64,000 nucleotides of DNA, from positions 13,025,001-13,089,000 of the forward strand of contig CM055318.2 in assembly GCA_029255685.2 (NCBI GenBank). The letters are read 5' to 3'. Position numbers and translations under genes: made by a program. The notes beneath the pieces are model-generated. The model did not search any database. It was not told where the DNA came from and worked only from the letters and a program-made list of their open reading frames with translations. The DNA is from Silene conica. Its lineage: Eukaryota > Streptophyta > Magnoliopsida > Caryophyllales > Caryophyllaceae. Positions 43,826 to 56,009 of this stretch are shown here, in pieces; position 1 is the first letter of the stretch, and every line of letters begins with the position of its first letter.

Positions 43826-43866
43826 TGTAACAGTTGGAGACTACCACATGCTTAGAAAAAAGCCTC
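43826..43866. repeat. Copy of the 'gttggagactaccac' dispersed motif
   Basis: 'gttggagactaccacatgct' followed by 'agaaaaaagcct' matches the motif around 9530, 9610, 10046 and 19534. It marks the same repeat family 24 kb away. Confidence 0.7.
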
Positions 43867-44094
43867 ATTTAATTATATATTGATTGATTGATTGATTGAT
43901 TTATATCCTTGATGAAAATCAACCGATACTAATTATTTAATTAAACGTCTCTTAAAATGTCCCAGTTCAAAAAATTGATCGATATTACCTAGAAATATTT
44001 CTAAAAGGACCAACTTTTCTTCAACTTGAACCTGGAAAAAAAAATTAGATCCGAGGAATCGCTTCCCATAGCCTGAATTGTACATTAATAAGTC

Positions 44095-44280
44095 TCCCTT
44101 TAGATGGATATTTCCGTTTTAAATTAAGATGGCTCATGTAATATCCACGTGTATGAATAAAACAAAAATGAAAACGTCTAGGGAACAACAAAGAATTTAT
44201 CATATCTATGCAAATGAATTATTATTTAACCCGCATTAAGTTTAAGACGAATAATTCTATCTTAAATGAGGATGTGTGAT
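44095..44280. repeat. Degenerate MITE of the ACGGATAT family
   Basis: 'tagatggatatttccgtttt' + 'aaattaagatgg' at the left and 'ttaagtttaagacgaat' with 'tcttaaatgaggatgtgtga' at the right; the same terminal style as 37344-37490. Confidence 0.4.
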
Positions 44281-44527
44281 TGTAAACGCTAAATAGGCAA
44301 GTTTATAAAACATATGAACTATTTTAGTTCATATTTAAGTGTAGCTTTCATTAAATTTATTTTAGTTTATCTTTTGACAAATTAACTTTTACTTAGTTCA
44401 ATTTAATTCTATTAAGTTCAATTAAGCCATTTCCTGATAAAAATTAACGTGGCATGACATCAAAACTTTTGTTATATGGTTTAAAATATTTTATTGTAAA
44501 ACCGTTTTCCAAAAATCTTACTTTGTA

Positions 44528-44715
44528 CTCCCTCTGAGTTGGAGTGTTGGTTACCTTTGTTTTTTACACAAAAAATAAGGAAATGATTTTAGACCACGCA
44601 AAACACTTTACCTCACATTAAATTGATTTTGAACCACAAAAAAGTTATTAAAAGGAAAAGAGAAACCATCACTAAACTCGCATCAAAAAGAAAACATGAA
44701 CCAACACTGATGGAG
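44528..44715. mobile_element. Diverged Stowaway-like MITE
   Basis: CTCCCTCTGAGTTGGAGTG.. and ..AACCAACACTGATGGAG between TA dinucleotides (44526-44527, 44716-44717); 188 bp. The ends match less well than at 36544. Confidence 0.75.
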
Positions 44716-44774
44716 TACTTATTTATAACTGGTAATTTGTACTATTAATGTCTTACATACTAGGTAGCACCAAA

Positions 44775-44812
44775 ACGGACACGGACACGGACACGGACAC
44801 GGACACGGGACA
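44775..44812. repeat. (GGACAC)n microsatellite
   Basis: Six perfect hexamer repeats 'acggac' followed by 'gggacacgac'. A related 'cggtgtcggacacgag' lies at 45088, in roughly the opposite sense, suggesting a larger decayed inverted element across 44.77-45.1 kb. Confidence 0.85.
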
Positions 44813-45893
44813 CGACATCCCATGAAATTTAGGACACGGGACACGACATTTCAATATAATAAAACACAGATTTTATGGTTATAAATAACGTATAATTTTA
44901 TTTTAATCATGTATTTGGAGCTAAATCTAAATAAGTTAAGGTACAATTCAACCTTTATTATAACTAATTCTCATTTTCAACCAAACTCATCTTCTAATCG
45001 ATCTTTTTTAAAATTTTATTCCTCGTCTAAACTATAATATATTTAGCCATGTGTCCAACGAGTGTCGGGTTTCCAAGTGTCGAACACGGTGTCGGACACG
45101 AGAAGGCTTGTGCTTCTAACTTTGTACTTATTACTTTTGAGATACTCCCTATTGTCCCTAGTCCCTTCTATTCTACTTTTTCTTCTCTTTTGCTTTTGCG
45201 TGATCTCCAATGCGTCACTTTGATCGTATTTTTTAGACTGTATGCATCAATTGTTTTTGTTGAAAAGTATATTTTGTGAAAGATATTTTAATTTATCGAC
45301 TTATTTCTGGTCTAAATTTTTCAAAGTTTTTCAATTTCGACCCATAAAAGTGAAAGGTGATGAAAAAGAAGAATAAGAGGGAGTAACAAATTTGTATATC
45401 GTAAGTATTTCAATAACAAAATATTTTTTCATTTTCTACAAATAGTGATCCATTTCGATATTTTAAACATAATTTTTTCAACAACTCTCATGTAGGAGTT
45501 AGAACTGTCCTGTAATATATAACTGGTCGAAAAGAAGAGAACCGCAAAGAAAATAATTATATATTTTAATTTTATTTTAACGATCCGACATTCTATAGTG
45601 AAAACTAACCATATCTAAATATACCTACAATTTATCAATATAAAATCTTAGCCTATCAAAATAAAATAATTTCTTACAAAATTATTAACTATATTTGGAC
45701 TTTTAGTTATTGGACTAGTCATATGGATAAAGTGGTCTTACAAAATAATTTGTGTAATGTTTTTCGTTTATCAGAATTGGGGTTTAAGAATATCATTGGG
45801 CTTTATTGAGTCATGAGACGGACTTGGGTTACCATTGTTTGCACCATTGGGTCCATTTCGGTTTACGTATTTTTTTAGGACCTTTACAACAAC
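44813..45893. other. AT-rich spacer
   Basis: No gene. A 76-codon frame at 45049-45279 has no recognisable domain. Confidence 0.35.
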
Positions 45894-46303
45894 GTTAATG
45901 TTATGAAATATTATAGTATAATATTATATGGATGTCCATATCTTATAATATCTTAGAGTGTTTTATCTTTTGGAAACTCTACCCCATTGTATATGTATAT
46001 ATACCCCTCATAATGGAATAAGAGTATATTTTTGTCTCTCTTACTTTCTCTCTATAATTCTCTCTTATCTTTATCCAATCACTCTTGTTTGAATTCATGC
46101 TTAATTTGATTATGTTCGTTTCTTATAATAAACTTTCATATTTCACGAGGGAAATTTAGTACATGAATGAATGTTATTTATACTTAATTATGCCTATTTG
46201 AGAAATCTGTGATGAAGAAATATTAATTTGGAACTGAAGTTTCATAGGGAAACACATTTTGAAGATTGACATATCATATTATTTTGGGTTTATTTTATAA
46301 AGA

Positions 46304-46606
46304 TGAGGAGATATGTCTATATTATGACTTTGACCTGAGCTTCAAGGCTTTAAGGGTGTAAATTTAACACCGTCTCATAAGGGAGATATGTTTATATTAT
46401 GACTTTGGCCTGAAGTTCAAAGTTTTAAAGGGTGTAAATTTAACACTGTCTCATAAGGGAGATATGTTTATATTATGACTTTGACCTGAAGTTCAAAGTT
46501 TTAAAGGGTGTAAATTTAACACTGTCTCATAAGGGGGAGATATGTTTATATTATGACTTTGACCTGAAGTTCAAAGTTTTAAAGGGTATAAAACTTAACA
46601 CCGTAA
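46304..46606. repeat. Tandem repeat, about 77-bp unit x4, in decayed copia
   Basis: Four units run 'ggagatatgtttatattatg' ... 'cctgaagttcaaagtttta' ... 'tttaacaccgtctcataa'. The middle two are nearly identical. The phrase 'cctgaagttca' recurs through the element (47260-47350, 49350). Confidence 0.9.
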
Positions 46607-47605
46607 CATCAATACAATATATTCATATTGTATTTTGGACTTGAAGTTTCATTGGGAAACACCTCATACTATCTTGGGCTTGAAGTTCCAAAAGATTTAT
46701 TTTATAAAGATGAGGAGATATGATATTCATATTTTTTTGGACCTGAAGTTTCATAGGGAAACTTAAAAACATATCATATTATTTTGGACCTAAAGTTCCA
46801 AAGGATGGAAGTTCAAAGTTTTAAAGGGGTGTGAATTTTGAATAAAACGGTTTTATTTAAGGGAGATTATTTCTAAATTGATTTTTGTTCACCTTAAATT
46901 GAACAATATAATGATATTTGAAATTAGATCCATTCCTGGAAGTGAATGTGACATCTCATAAAAGACTCTGCCGGTGACAGAGATCGAGAACATGACATTA
47001 TGAAAGCTTAATGATGTGGCCTTATTGATAACAAGCTTAATGATGTGACCTTATTGAGGCTAATAATGGGGGCTCAAGTAAAGAAATTTTAATTGAGCTT
47101 AATGATGCGACTTTATTGAGCCTAAGAAGCTTTTTGAGCCAAAATTCATTTCATTTAAAGTAATGAAAGTCGGGTGAGACTCATATATGCTCGAAATTTG
47201 ATATGATAAAGGATAAATTATTATGGGTTGAAATTTTGACATTCACACTATGACCTGAAGTTCATAGAGTTTGCAAATAATGAAATTATTGCACGAATTA
47301 TGACCGGAAGTTCATAATGTTTACAAATATTAAAACTGTGGCCTGAAGTTCACAGTGTTTGCAATTTATTTTTGTATACGGTGATACATTTTATGTATTA
47401 AAACAAAAATAAAGTCGGGATTTATTCATGAATGTCAAAAACTCATAAATTATGGCATATGGGATTTTGCAATGATGCAATATACTTTTCATTTCACTCA
47501 TATAATGTAGTCTTGAAGACACAATATCGTGAAAAAAAAAATGTTTTTAGTGAAATTATTATTTTATTGGGAGTAAATTATGTCAACGATAGTCCTTATA
47601 TATAA

Positions 47606-47755
47606 GGACGTGGTGTGTTTATTTTGAAACACTTATATTCCTATCAAAAGTGGATATTTACTATACTCTTGAAAGAAAGAGGACGTGGTGTGTTTATCTT
47701 GAAACACTTATATTCCTATCAAAAGTGGATATTTACTATACTCTTTAAAGAAAGG
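47606..47755. repeat. Tandem duplication, 75-bp unit x2
   Basis: Units 47606-47680 and 47681-47755 differ at only a few positions and begin 'ggacgtggtgtgtttat'. Confidence 0.93.
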
Positions 47756-47889
47756 TGTTAATGTGACGCTCATAAGGTATTATGAGGTAAATTGTCATAA
47801 AAATACAACTAATTTTTAAGTTGTTGGAACCTTTGTGGTTAAGAGAATAATTGACTTGTAAGTTAAATTATGATCAATTTACATATATA

Positions 47890-48400
47890 ATTATCATGTT
47901 ATACGACACATTAAAAGGATGTGATAAACATGAGTATGTCATCATTGTATATGTTGACGATTATAATTATTGGTTATTTGAGAAAACTCAAAGAGGAATA
48001 TATTTCTTATTAGAATATTGATGTGTCTTGCCTACATATATGGGACACTTATTGTGTCATTTGTCACATCAATTATCAAGTTGAATAAAGTATTGCTAAC
48101 TACAAATTTAGCATGAGAAATATAGTCAACTTAGAATGGCGTTCAATAAGTGAAATTATTGAGACACGGGCGATTCTTATTAAAGTTTGTCATGAATTAA
48201 TTGTGGGCAACTTAGAAAGTTGACATGAAATAATTCAGATGTGACATATTAAGGTCATCCGGGTTCTTATTTTACCCGTTTCGATAAACCTGAAGTTTAT
48301 CCTAAGGAAAATATAAGTGCTGAAACTCTTTCGTGTAAATTTATTAAAAGCAAGACGTTACACGGAGATTGAGTATATTCGATATTTGAGATCTAACAAC
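47890..48400 (+). pseudogene. Reverse transcriptase relic of the second copia
   Basis: At about 47931-47964 the + strand reads E-Y-V-I-I-V-Y-V-D-D-Y, the copia RT catalytic box. The frame soon breaks and no longer stretch can be followed. Elsewhere in the element only scattered similarity is likely. No frame over 100 codons survives between the LTRs. Confidence 0.6.
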
Positions 48401-50651
48401 TACTTGGAGTGTAATAAAGAACGTAAATGTTCATTTATGGATTGCCATCATATAAAGGGGCTTGTAGCCACATAATGATTTTTTCTAAGTAGTTATTGTG
48501 TGGTAATCACAGGCTCACAGCTTATTATATGAAATCGTTAGTCTCCAAATTGGGCATTGTGATTCAGCACATTAAAATCCAACTGCATTATATGGTTATT
48601 ATACGAAAAATGCCAATATAAATTCTCATCGGTGATATGAGAAATTAAGGTCTAAAGTGATTATTGTTTTTACCACCTTAGGGGGAGAATTATAATGAAA
48701 AGCTGGTAAAAACAAACAAGTATATTATCCCCAACTGGACATGATATTCAACGATTTGTTTCAAATATGAAATACATCGCATAGAGGTTCATGGAATTAA
48801 AATGATGATATTCATTTAATAATGAAGATGTATTAATAATACCACTTTGATCATCTTATCAAAAATGTGATATGTTCATACAATGAAATCTATGATTTAA
48901 TTATAGACAGATAGCCCTATATGTGGTATAGCGAGCTATAAATTAGTCATAGAAAGTTGGTGTAACGAAAATTAGATTCTTGCCAGTTTGAACAACAAAC
49001 ACACAAGAAAGGTAGTGTGAAAGTCATATCGGTTCAAATATTTTAAGTAATAAGAAAATGGCAAGCATGAGCAGTTGGTACTCTTACAGAGTGAAGAAGT
49101 TTGGATGTACCAGAAGTGACATAGATATCTGAATGATAATAGATGGACTATATAGAAAAAGAATTGATACTGTATATATTCAGATATCACTGATTCAGTA
49201 CTGAATATCACGAGATATTGAAATTATATCGATATGGTTAATGAACCGATATGCAATTGCGCGCGGAGTTTAATGGACTAGATAATGGGGATCTTATAAA
49301 TAAGTCCAATTTTATTGTCGACACATAATCAATGATTATGAATGAGCTCATGGACCGGAAGTCCATTTATTGAACGGAAGTCAATTTAAGTTATGAATTT
49401 TGGAAAACAAAATTGTACAGTTTGCATTATCGAGTCATCATCATGTGCATTTCGAGATTTGGTTCATCATTGCATTTAGTTTTAATATTTACATTATTAT
49501 TATTTGTTTTAGAATGTTGAATAGAATCGGTTACATATCATATGCATGCACGTGATTTATTATATTGTTATTATTTGATAAATGTTTAAAAAGAAGAAAT
49601 ATTATCTTATGAGATACTCCAACGAGGATAACTCCTTATAGGTGCCTCTTATAAATGATCATCAAATGGTGATGTTTTATTAATTGAGTTTTGGGAACTC
49701 AGGATTATATATGAACCTCTACGACACGATTGAAAGGTTATCGTGATTATTTCCAAAATGGAAAACTTCAAACACATGTAGAGTTAATTCAAGGAAATCA
49801 TTATTGTGTCAAACTGAAGTTTGAGCATATGAGAATAATGATTTAAATGAGTTTCATGCTAAACATTTGAAATTAGTTTATGGTTGAGAAGTACCATAAC
49901 AGTTGGAAAATATTGTAGTTAAAATCTACAATGAGGACGTCAATCAATGCATATATGGTTTAACAAAGAAAATAGCTCAAATGTATTGGGTGATTTATTC
50001 AATGATTATCGTATTGATTCTCCTTAATACGAGGAATTAAGGAATGATGGCTACACTCTTTTTCCCTTCGACTAGGTTTTTGTCCCAACGGGTTTTTCTT
50101 AGCAAGGTTTTTAACGAGGTAGCAATATAAGCGCATTATTACGTTATAGTCATGATCGTCATTATTGTTGGGATGACAATTATTTTCGACATATAATGTT
50201 ATGTCGTTTTTGTGGAGAAGAATCATTTTTGTGGAAGTATCAATTGAAATGAAGATCCAAGAGTTAGTATGAAATGATTATGATCTAGAGTGTGAGTTCT
50301 CAGAGAAATGTGCTATCGAAACTGCCATGGATTTCTATTGACCGAAAATTCAAGTTTATTAACTACATTGGGTATTACTTCAACGATCGAGAAGTTATAT
50401 CAAAGCATGGATCATTTGAAGATTTATTAAGTTATGTAATCATCAGGGGGAGTAAGACGCGTTGTACTCTTTTTCCTTAGCTATGGTTTTGTCCCACTGG
50501 GTTTTCCATGGAAAGGTTTTAACGAGGCAACATTGTTATGCGTGTTTGAAGATTAGTGTACTCTTTTCCTTTACTAGTGTTTTCCCACGAGGTTTTTCTA
50601 TGAAGGTTTTTAACGAGGCATCTTCTTCAGTGATGGACATCCAAGGGGGAG

Positions 50652-50835
50652 TGTTATGAAATATTATAGTATAATATTATATGGATGTCCATATCTTATA
50701 ATATCTTAGAGTGTTTTATCTTTTGGAAACTCTACCTCATTGTATATGTATATATACCCTCATAATGGAATAAGAGTATACTTTTGGCTCTCTTAATTTC
50801 TCTCTATAATACTCTCTTATCTTTATTTCACAACA
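50652..50835 (+). repeat. 3' LTR of the second copia
   Basis: 184 bp, starting TGTTATG; very similar to 45899-46081 over its first 160 bases, with differences at the end. Confidence 0.9.
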
Positions 50836-50840
50836 GTTAA

Positions 50841-51267
50841 CTAAATTTTCAGTGGAATTTTCACTTTTTTTTAGTTTGAGCGATTATTATTTATTAGTAG
50901 ATGGTTTGTGCATACATACAGTATTTTAGATATTGATATTAGATGACAATTAATAAAACTAATGCAATTTATCTTTATTTTGAAATAAAAAGGTAAAAAT
51001 TTGCACATATAATTCAATGGAGATATATTATTAGCCTTATTATGTAAAAGTTAAATAACGATTGATGTTATAAAATTAACTAGGAGATAAATATGGTTTA
51101 GTAGTAGTAAATATAGATAGTCAACATTAATTTATTTGGAATCAAATATTGCCTAATACAATATTACTTAGACGGGAAATTTAAGCGAAAAAATTTGGAG
51201 ATGTGTTAATCATTTAGTATATAGGGATGAAAAGTTTCTAAACTCGCATGGTTATATGATTGCGGAC
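50841..51267. other. Spacer, nothing recognised
   Basis: AT-rich; no coding. Confidence 0.35.
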
Positions 51268-52350
51268 TGTTGGGAAAATGTGTCCTCAACAATAGTGCGA
51301 TCACGTCAGTGAATATAAATCATTGATAAATCTGCAATAAGAATGCTCATGGGATGATTATTTTCATATAGTCGACTGATCAACATTAATCGGTAATGAC
51401 TGGCTTGCTAGAATTTAACATTACTGTCGTATGACGGTGGTGATCAGTCGATCCCTTTAGGTCACACCTTTAGAACATCTCTATTAATAGAAAAATGATG
51501 TGACTGTATATTTATACAAGTTATATCGATCCTAGTTTATGTTACGTGTAAGGAGTACATTTATAATACGATTATAAATTATAAAATTTTAGTGAATGAA
51601 TTGTCATTACTAAAATTAATATGTTTATGAAACATTATTTTAGAATGAATATATTTATATTAGAAATGTTTTAATATAATTTATAAAGATGATAATCGCA
51701 TTATTATTTTATAAGAATTAAAGTTTAAATTAGTTAAACTTATAAAATGTATTAATGTTCATTTTTATAATTGATAAAAATGAACCCTAGTATTTGTGTT
51801 TAGACCGTGTGATATATGGTCACACTACACATTATACATTTGTGTTTTGTTAACATTTTATAAGATAAAATAAAAATAAAACAATATACATTTTATGCAT
51901 GTGAAGGACAAGTGTAATATTGATGGTGCCCATGCATTGGGCACCCTATTCCTAGCCGGCTCACATAGAGAACAAGAAGGGGTTTTTGTTCTTTTCAATT
52001 TTCATCATTCATTCTAATCTATGCATGAAAAACCTAGAGAGATTTTAGAGAATATGAGTTATCATTTTTCTTTTGGTTTAGCCGTGTAGTTCATCCAACA
52101 TACACATATAATTTCTATTATATATTATACTAAGAGTAGTAATATTAATAGATTAATAGCTAGGTTTTTGTGTGAGGATTCTAGCAAAATCAAACACAAA
52201 ATTAATAGAGTGTGTCTTGGTGTTAACTTATTGGAGGTCTTCTAATTTGGAGACTTAGGAGGATCATCCGTGATATTTAGCTCAAGATCAAACAAAGTAG
52301 GTGACTTTGTTTGTGCCCATATTGACCGAAATATTAAGCAATGTAAGGAA
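51268..52350 (+). mobile_element. Probable copia LTR remnant (solo or truncated)
   Basis: It starts TGTTGGGAAAATGTGTCCTC and contains phrases ('ggtcacacctttagaaca', 'ggaggatcatccgtgatat') that I associate with long plant copia LTRs. The right end and a target duplication were not found, so the extent is approximate. Confidence 0.4.
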
Positions 52351-52647
52351 ATTTACCACTTCACTTAATCTCGGTTATTTTGTTATGCATGCAATAAGAT
52401 CTATATTATATATGAGATAATATTTAGTATGACTAAAATAAATATTGAGTTTAAGAAACCTTTCACGGACATGTTTGGTAAACGATAAAAACATATTTAT
52501 AATAACGATTAATGCGGCATAAATATGTAATGTGGATTTTAATGGCATATTTGACTATCATATGAAGTTGGTAGAGTAAGTAAAAATGTTTGGTAATTAA
52601 GTGTTACGGGATCATTAATTATTTTCATTTATAAATTAATTAAATAT

Positions 52648-52745
52648 GATGGTACAATATGTTTCTAATAGAGAAATATTCAAACACCGTAGATTTGATG
52701 GTACAATATGTTTCTAATAGAGAAATATTCAAACACGGTAGATTT
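52648..52745. repeat. Tandem duplication, 49-bp unit x2
   Basis: 'gatggtacaatatgtttcta' to 'caaacaccgtagattt' repeated at 52648 and 52697 with one or two differences. Confidence 0.92.
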
Positions 52746-53289
52746 TAGATAATATGTTATTAGAATACATTATTTACCAAAAACATGAAATTATATTTGC
52801 TTGAATGGTAAATATAGCATTTAGGCCAAAATTTACTATTTCTCCTAATTTATTGTTTACGAAACATGACCTTCATTTGATTCATCGAGTTAATCCAAAA
52901 GTTTCGTGCCTTTAGTCTCGTTGGGAAATTACTAATATATGGACCGTTTTGAGCTTAGATATTTCCCTGGTCTACTTTTGCCTATTCATTGATTATATGT
53001 CAACAACGCCTTTTTAGAAAAACCTTTAATTTTGTATGTTTTGAAAATGCACTTGTTTTCTCACATGATCTTCTAGGAAGTAATCAAAATTAAGAATAAA
53101 GTTATAGATGCACGGATTATTAAGCTACTTGAACAACTTAATCGATCGACATAAAGATTGTCTCCCGGAATCACAACCACTTGTGTCAAGCTTACCATAT
53201 CATCTATGATCGAGACGATATTATATGTCAAATTAACATAACTTCTCCGTACTTGTAGCTGATTAAATTCTAAATTTGATTAGTTTATC

Positions 53290-53720
53290 TCAAATGTTGA
53301 AACGTACGTGGGTATGGGCCGCGTCCGTCAAGGAGGAGAGAATGTCCACTTTACAAGTTCAAGGAAGTTTCATCCCAACCAACTGACGATGGGCGGATTA
53401 GCCCCTTGGTTTATAAAGTTATCTCACTCCTCTATTTCTTCGACGTGGGAAATCTAAATGTGATTTTTCATAGCCCCCTCACATACAAATTCTCCTTTTC
53501 GATCGATTGACAGGAATGCCATTTTTTTCCGAAACTTTTTCGTTGGGCGGAAATATCGTCACTTTTCAGACCCGCCAAATGATGGTCCAGTTAGGCTATT
53601 TCCCAGACGGGAACATTCTCATTTTTGCGGACCGGATTGCGTCTCGGAATCCAAAACTAAACACTGGAATCTGATACCATGTTAAATCGCACCTGCGACT
53701 GAGTCGCGAACGTCAAGGAG
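53290..53720 (-). mobile_element. LTR-element junction remnant with reversed PBS
   Basis: 'ctgataccatgttaaatcgc' (53671) is, on the minus strand, an LTR end ..AACA followed by TGGTATCAG, a tRNA-Met-type PBS. A 'gtcaaggagga.agag' phrase occurs on both sides (53326, 53713), hinting at duplicated sequence. No coding; boundaries unknown. Confidence 0.4.
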
Positions 53721-55196
53721 GAAAGAGTATTAAGTAGATAACACTGGAGTTTGGTTGTAGTTCATGCATTGGAAGTCGAACTTGAGGAGCTTAAAAGTGG
53801 TCATTAACTGACATTAGCAGCAATACTAGGCCTTATGGCGCTTCAGATGATCGCGAGTCACTTTGGTTGTGCACTTATGTATTAAACACTTGTCCGTTCT
53901 TACTTCTTAGCAACTACTGTATATCCTGTTCGATTCTAATTTTTTTTTTTCACTAACACGCTACACAAAAAAAAAAGATTAAAAGATAAACAAATTAAAT
54001 GACGTAGAAATCGACACATTTCCGTATATGTTGATTCATGCGAATGTAAAGGAGCACGAGAAGACCAAAATACTCTTGAAACTCATTTGTGTTTGGTGGA
54101 TTTGACTACATTTTGAGGGTTTCTAGATTAAACCATTCTTCAAGCATGATGTAGTATATATTATGCTTTCATACCAAACTTTGCATTACTTTTGTGATGC
54201 CACTGCCGTTTCTTTGTAAATGATATTATGATGGAAAATTGAACAATTTTTCAAGAGTCATCCGTGAATAAATATATCTTTGTGTAGTGTTTGTACTATG
54301 TATACCGAGTAGGGTTTAAAAAAAAGAAGTTTGTATGGACGCTCGTTTTTGTTAAAATTGGAAAAATTAAAGATATTTAGTTATAGTTTCAAACTTTTTC
54401 AAATTGAACTTATGAAATAACTAGGTCGTTTTCATAAATTTTCCGCCCTATAACAGAGTATCTAGATTCTCCGACCTACATTGACTTTTATATGTCCTAA
54501 ATAATTCGGCATTTTACATTTGTACATTCGTGTAAAATCATATGAATCACAACTTAAACTTGCAATTAACCAAGATCAAATTCTTAATACTTTTATTTGG
54601 CATAACGTTAGAGTATTGTTTATTGGACAATAAATCATATGCATAGAGACAACGACTGATTAAGTGAACTTAACATGAGTTGCTAACTTATAACAATTAT
54701 TAGTGAATAGAGACTTGGTGGCTTGGGTTGCTCAAGTTTAGACTATATCTTGATTTAACAAACAAACCTACATGTAGTGGCAAATTGAGGGAAAACATTT
54801 ACGGAGTCCTTTATATTTTGGTTGGCGCATATTAAAAAAAATGTTCAAAAGATTCATATTTTTTAACTTTATAGAAGCTTTTTTCCTTTTTTTTTTTGTA
54901 AATGAGTGCATTTGTTAAACTAAAATTTTTATTTTTATATCGCACAGTCTAAAGTTGATGCCTTTTTGGACTTTAAAGGGCACAATTAGAGCTAACCCGA
55001 CCCGACATAATCCAATAATATTGCAAACCGAAACAGACTAGACCCGACACGACAATTATTAAGCTTAATATTGATTAAAATGAAAACGATTTAGTATTTA
55101 GTTTGATATGTTTGACTTAATTATGAAATAATTAAACGAAATAATATTTGAAAAACTTATGTTAATGGCTACAAATTAAGTGATTCAATAAAATAA
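53721..55196. other. AT-rich intergenic
   Basis: No gene, RNA or well-bounded repeat. 'acccgacccgacataatcc' near 54996 is a low-complexity phrase. Confidence 0.4.
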
Positions 55197-55915
55197 CTAG
55201 TTTTGGAGCCCGTGAAAATCACGGGATCATTAATAATTTACTGTGTTTAACTGTTTAATTTGTGAATAACTTATAGGGAGTAATCCCTTTCACTCAATTA
55301 TTTGTTTAAAACGAACACGACTACGGGAACGTTATTTTAAAACAAATATTTAATACAATCCAATTTTTGATTCAGGAGCATAGGCAAACCAAAATGTGAA
55401 TAACTTGGTTGTTTTGAAGCGACCATCTAAAAACTGCATTGAAAATTATTTTCTACTCTATTAAAGAAGTCACCCTTCCATATAAGAACAAATTGCATTG
55501 AAATTTATTTTCTACTCCATATGTAATTAAAAACCTCCTAACTCCGAAATATATATGAAAAATTATATTACTAATTCTCTCAAAATTTTATGAATGAAAG
55601 GAAAATAAAAAATATGGTACATAAATAAAGTGTATATATATATAATAATGATGAAAGGAAAGTTAAAAGGTCATTTCAATAATAAAGGAAATAATGATTA
55701 AATAAATAAGATCAATTATGAGAGGAGATCAATTACAATTTTTTTTTTGTTTATACCTTCTATTTAATTTAATTTTTTAACTTATATTTTTTAATTTTCT
55801 TAAATTGGTAATCCATGTCACTTTTTTTTTGCCATGTCACATAAAAGTTATCACGTCACAATTAAACTTGTCATGTCACATTTTTTAGGTTAGCCTTTTA
55901 ATACAATTTTATAGA
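55197..55915 (-). mobile_element. Non-autonomous Helitron
   Basis: On the minus strand: 5' TCTATAAAATTGTATTAAAA (55915), 3' hairpin CCCGTG-aaaat-CACGGG (55209-55225) and end CTAG (55197-55200); 719 bp. Inside, 'catgtcac.tttttt' repeats three times (55815-55890). Confidence 0.72.
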
Positions 55916-56009
55916 TTTGGGACAAAGTAAGAGAGTAAGTAAATATCAAACCTTTATAGGTGAACTCTAATAATAATTAGAAAAATTCTTGTGTCCTCCT
56001 GGAGTACGT

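Larger units (their letters stand above)
45899..50835 (+). mobile_element. Second Ty1/copia retrotransposon, highly decayed
   Basis: Short LTRs (5' 45899-about 46081; 3' 50652-50835) begin TGTTATGAAATATTATAG and are flanked by GTTAA on both sides (45894-45898, 50836-50840). A polypurine tract AAGGGGGAG (50643-50651) precedes the 3' LTR. The pre-LTR region has the phrase 'ggttttgtcccactgggttt', which I recall from plant copia 3' ends. No PBS is clear. The LTRs are much better preserved than the interior. Confidence 0.88.

Noticed and set aside
45049..45279. 76-codon frame as a small gene
   Set aside because: It overlaps a GTGTCGGACACG low-complexity segment and has no domain, Kozak context or neighbour support.
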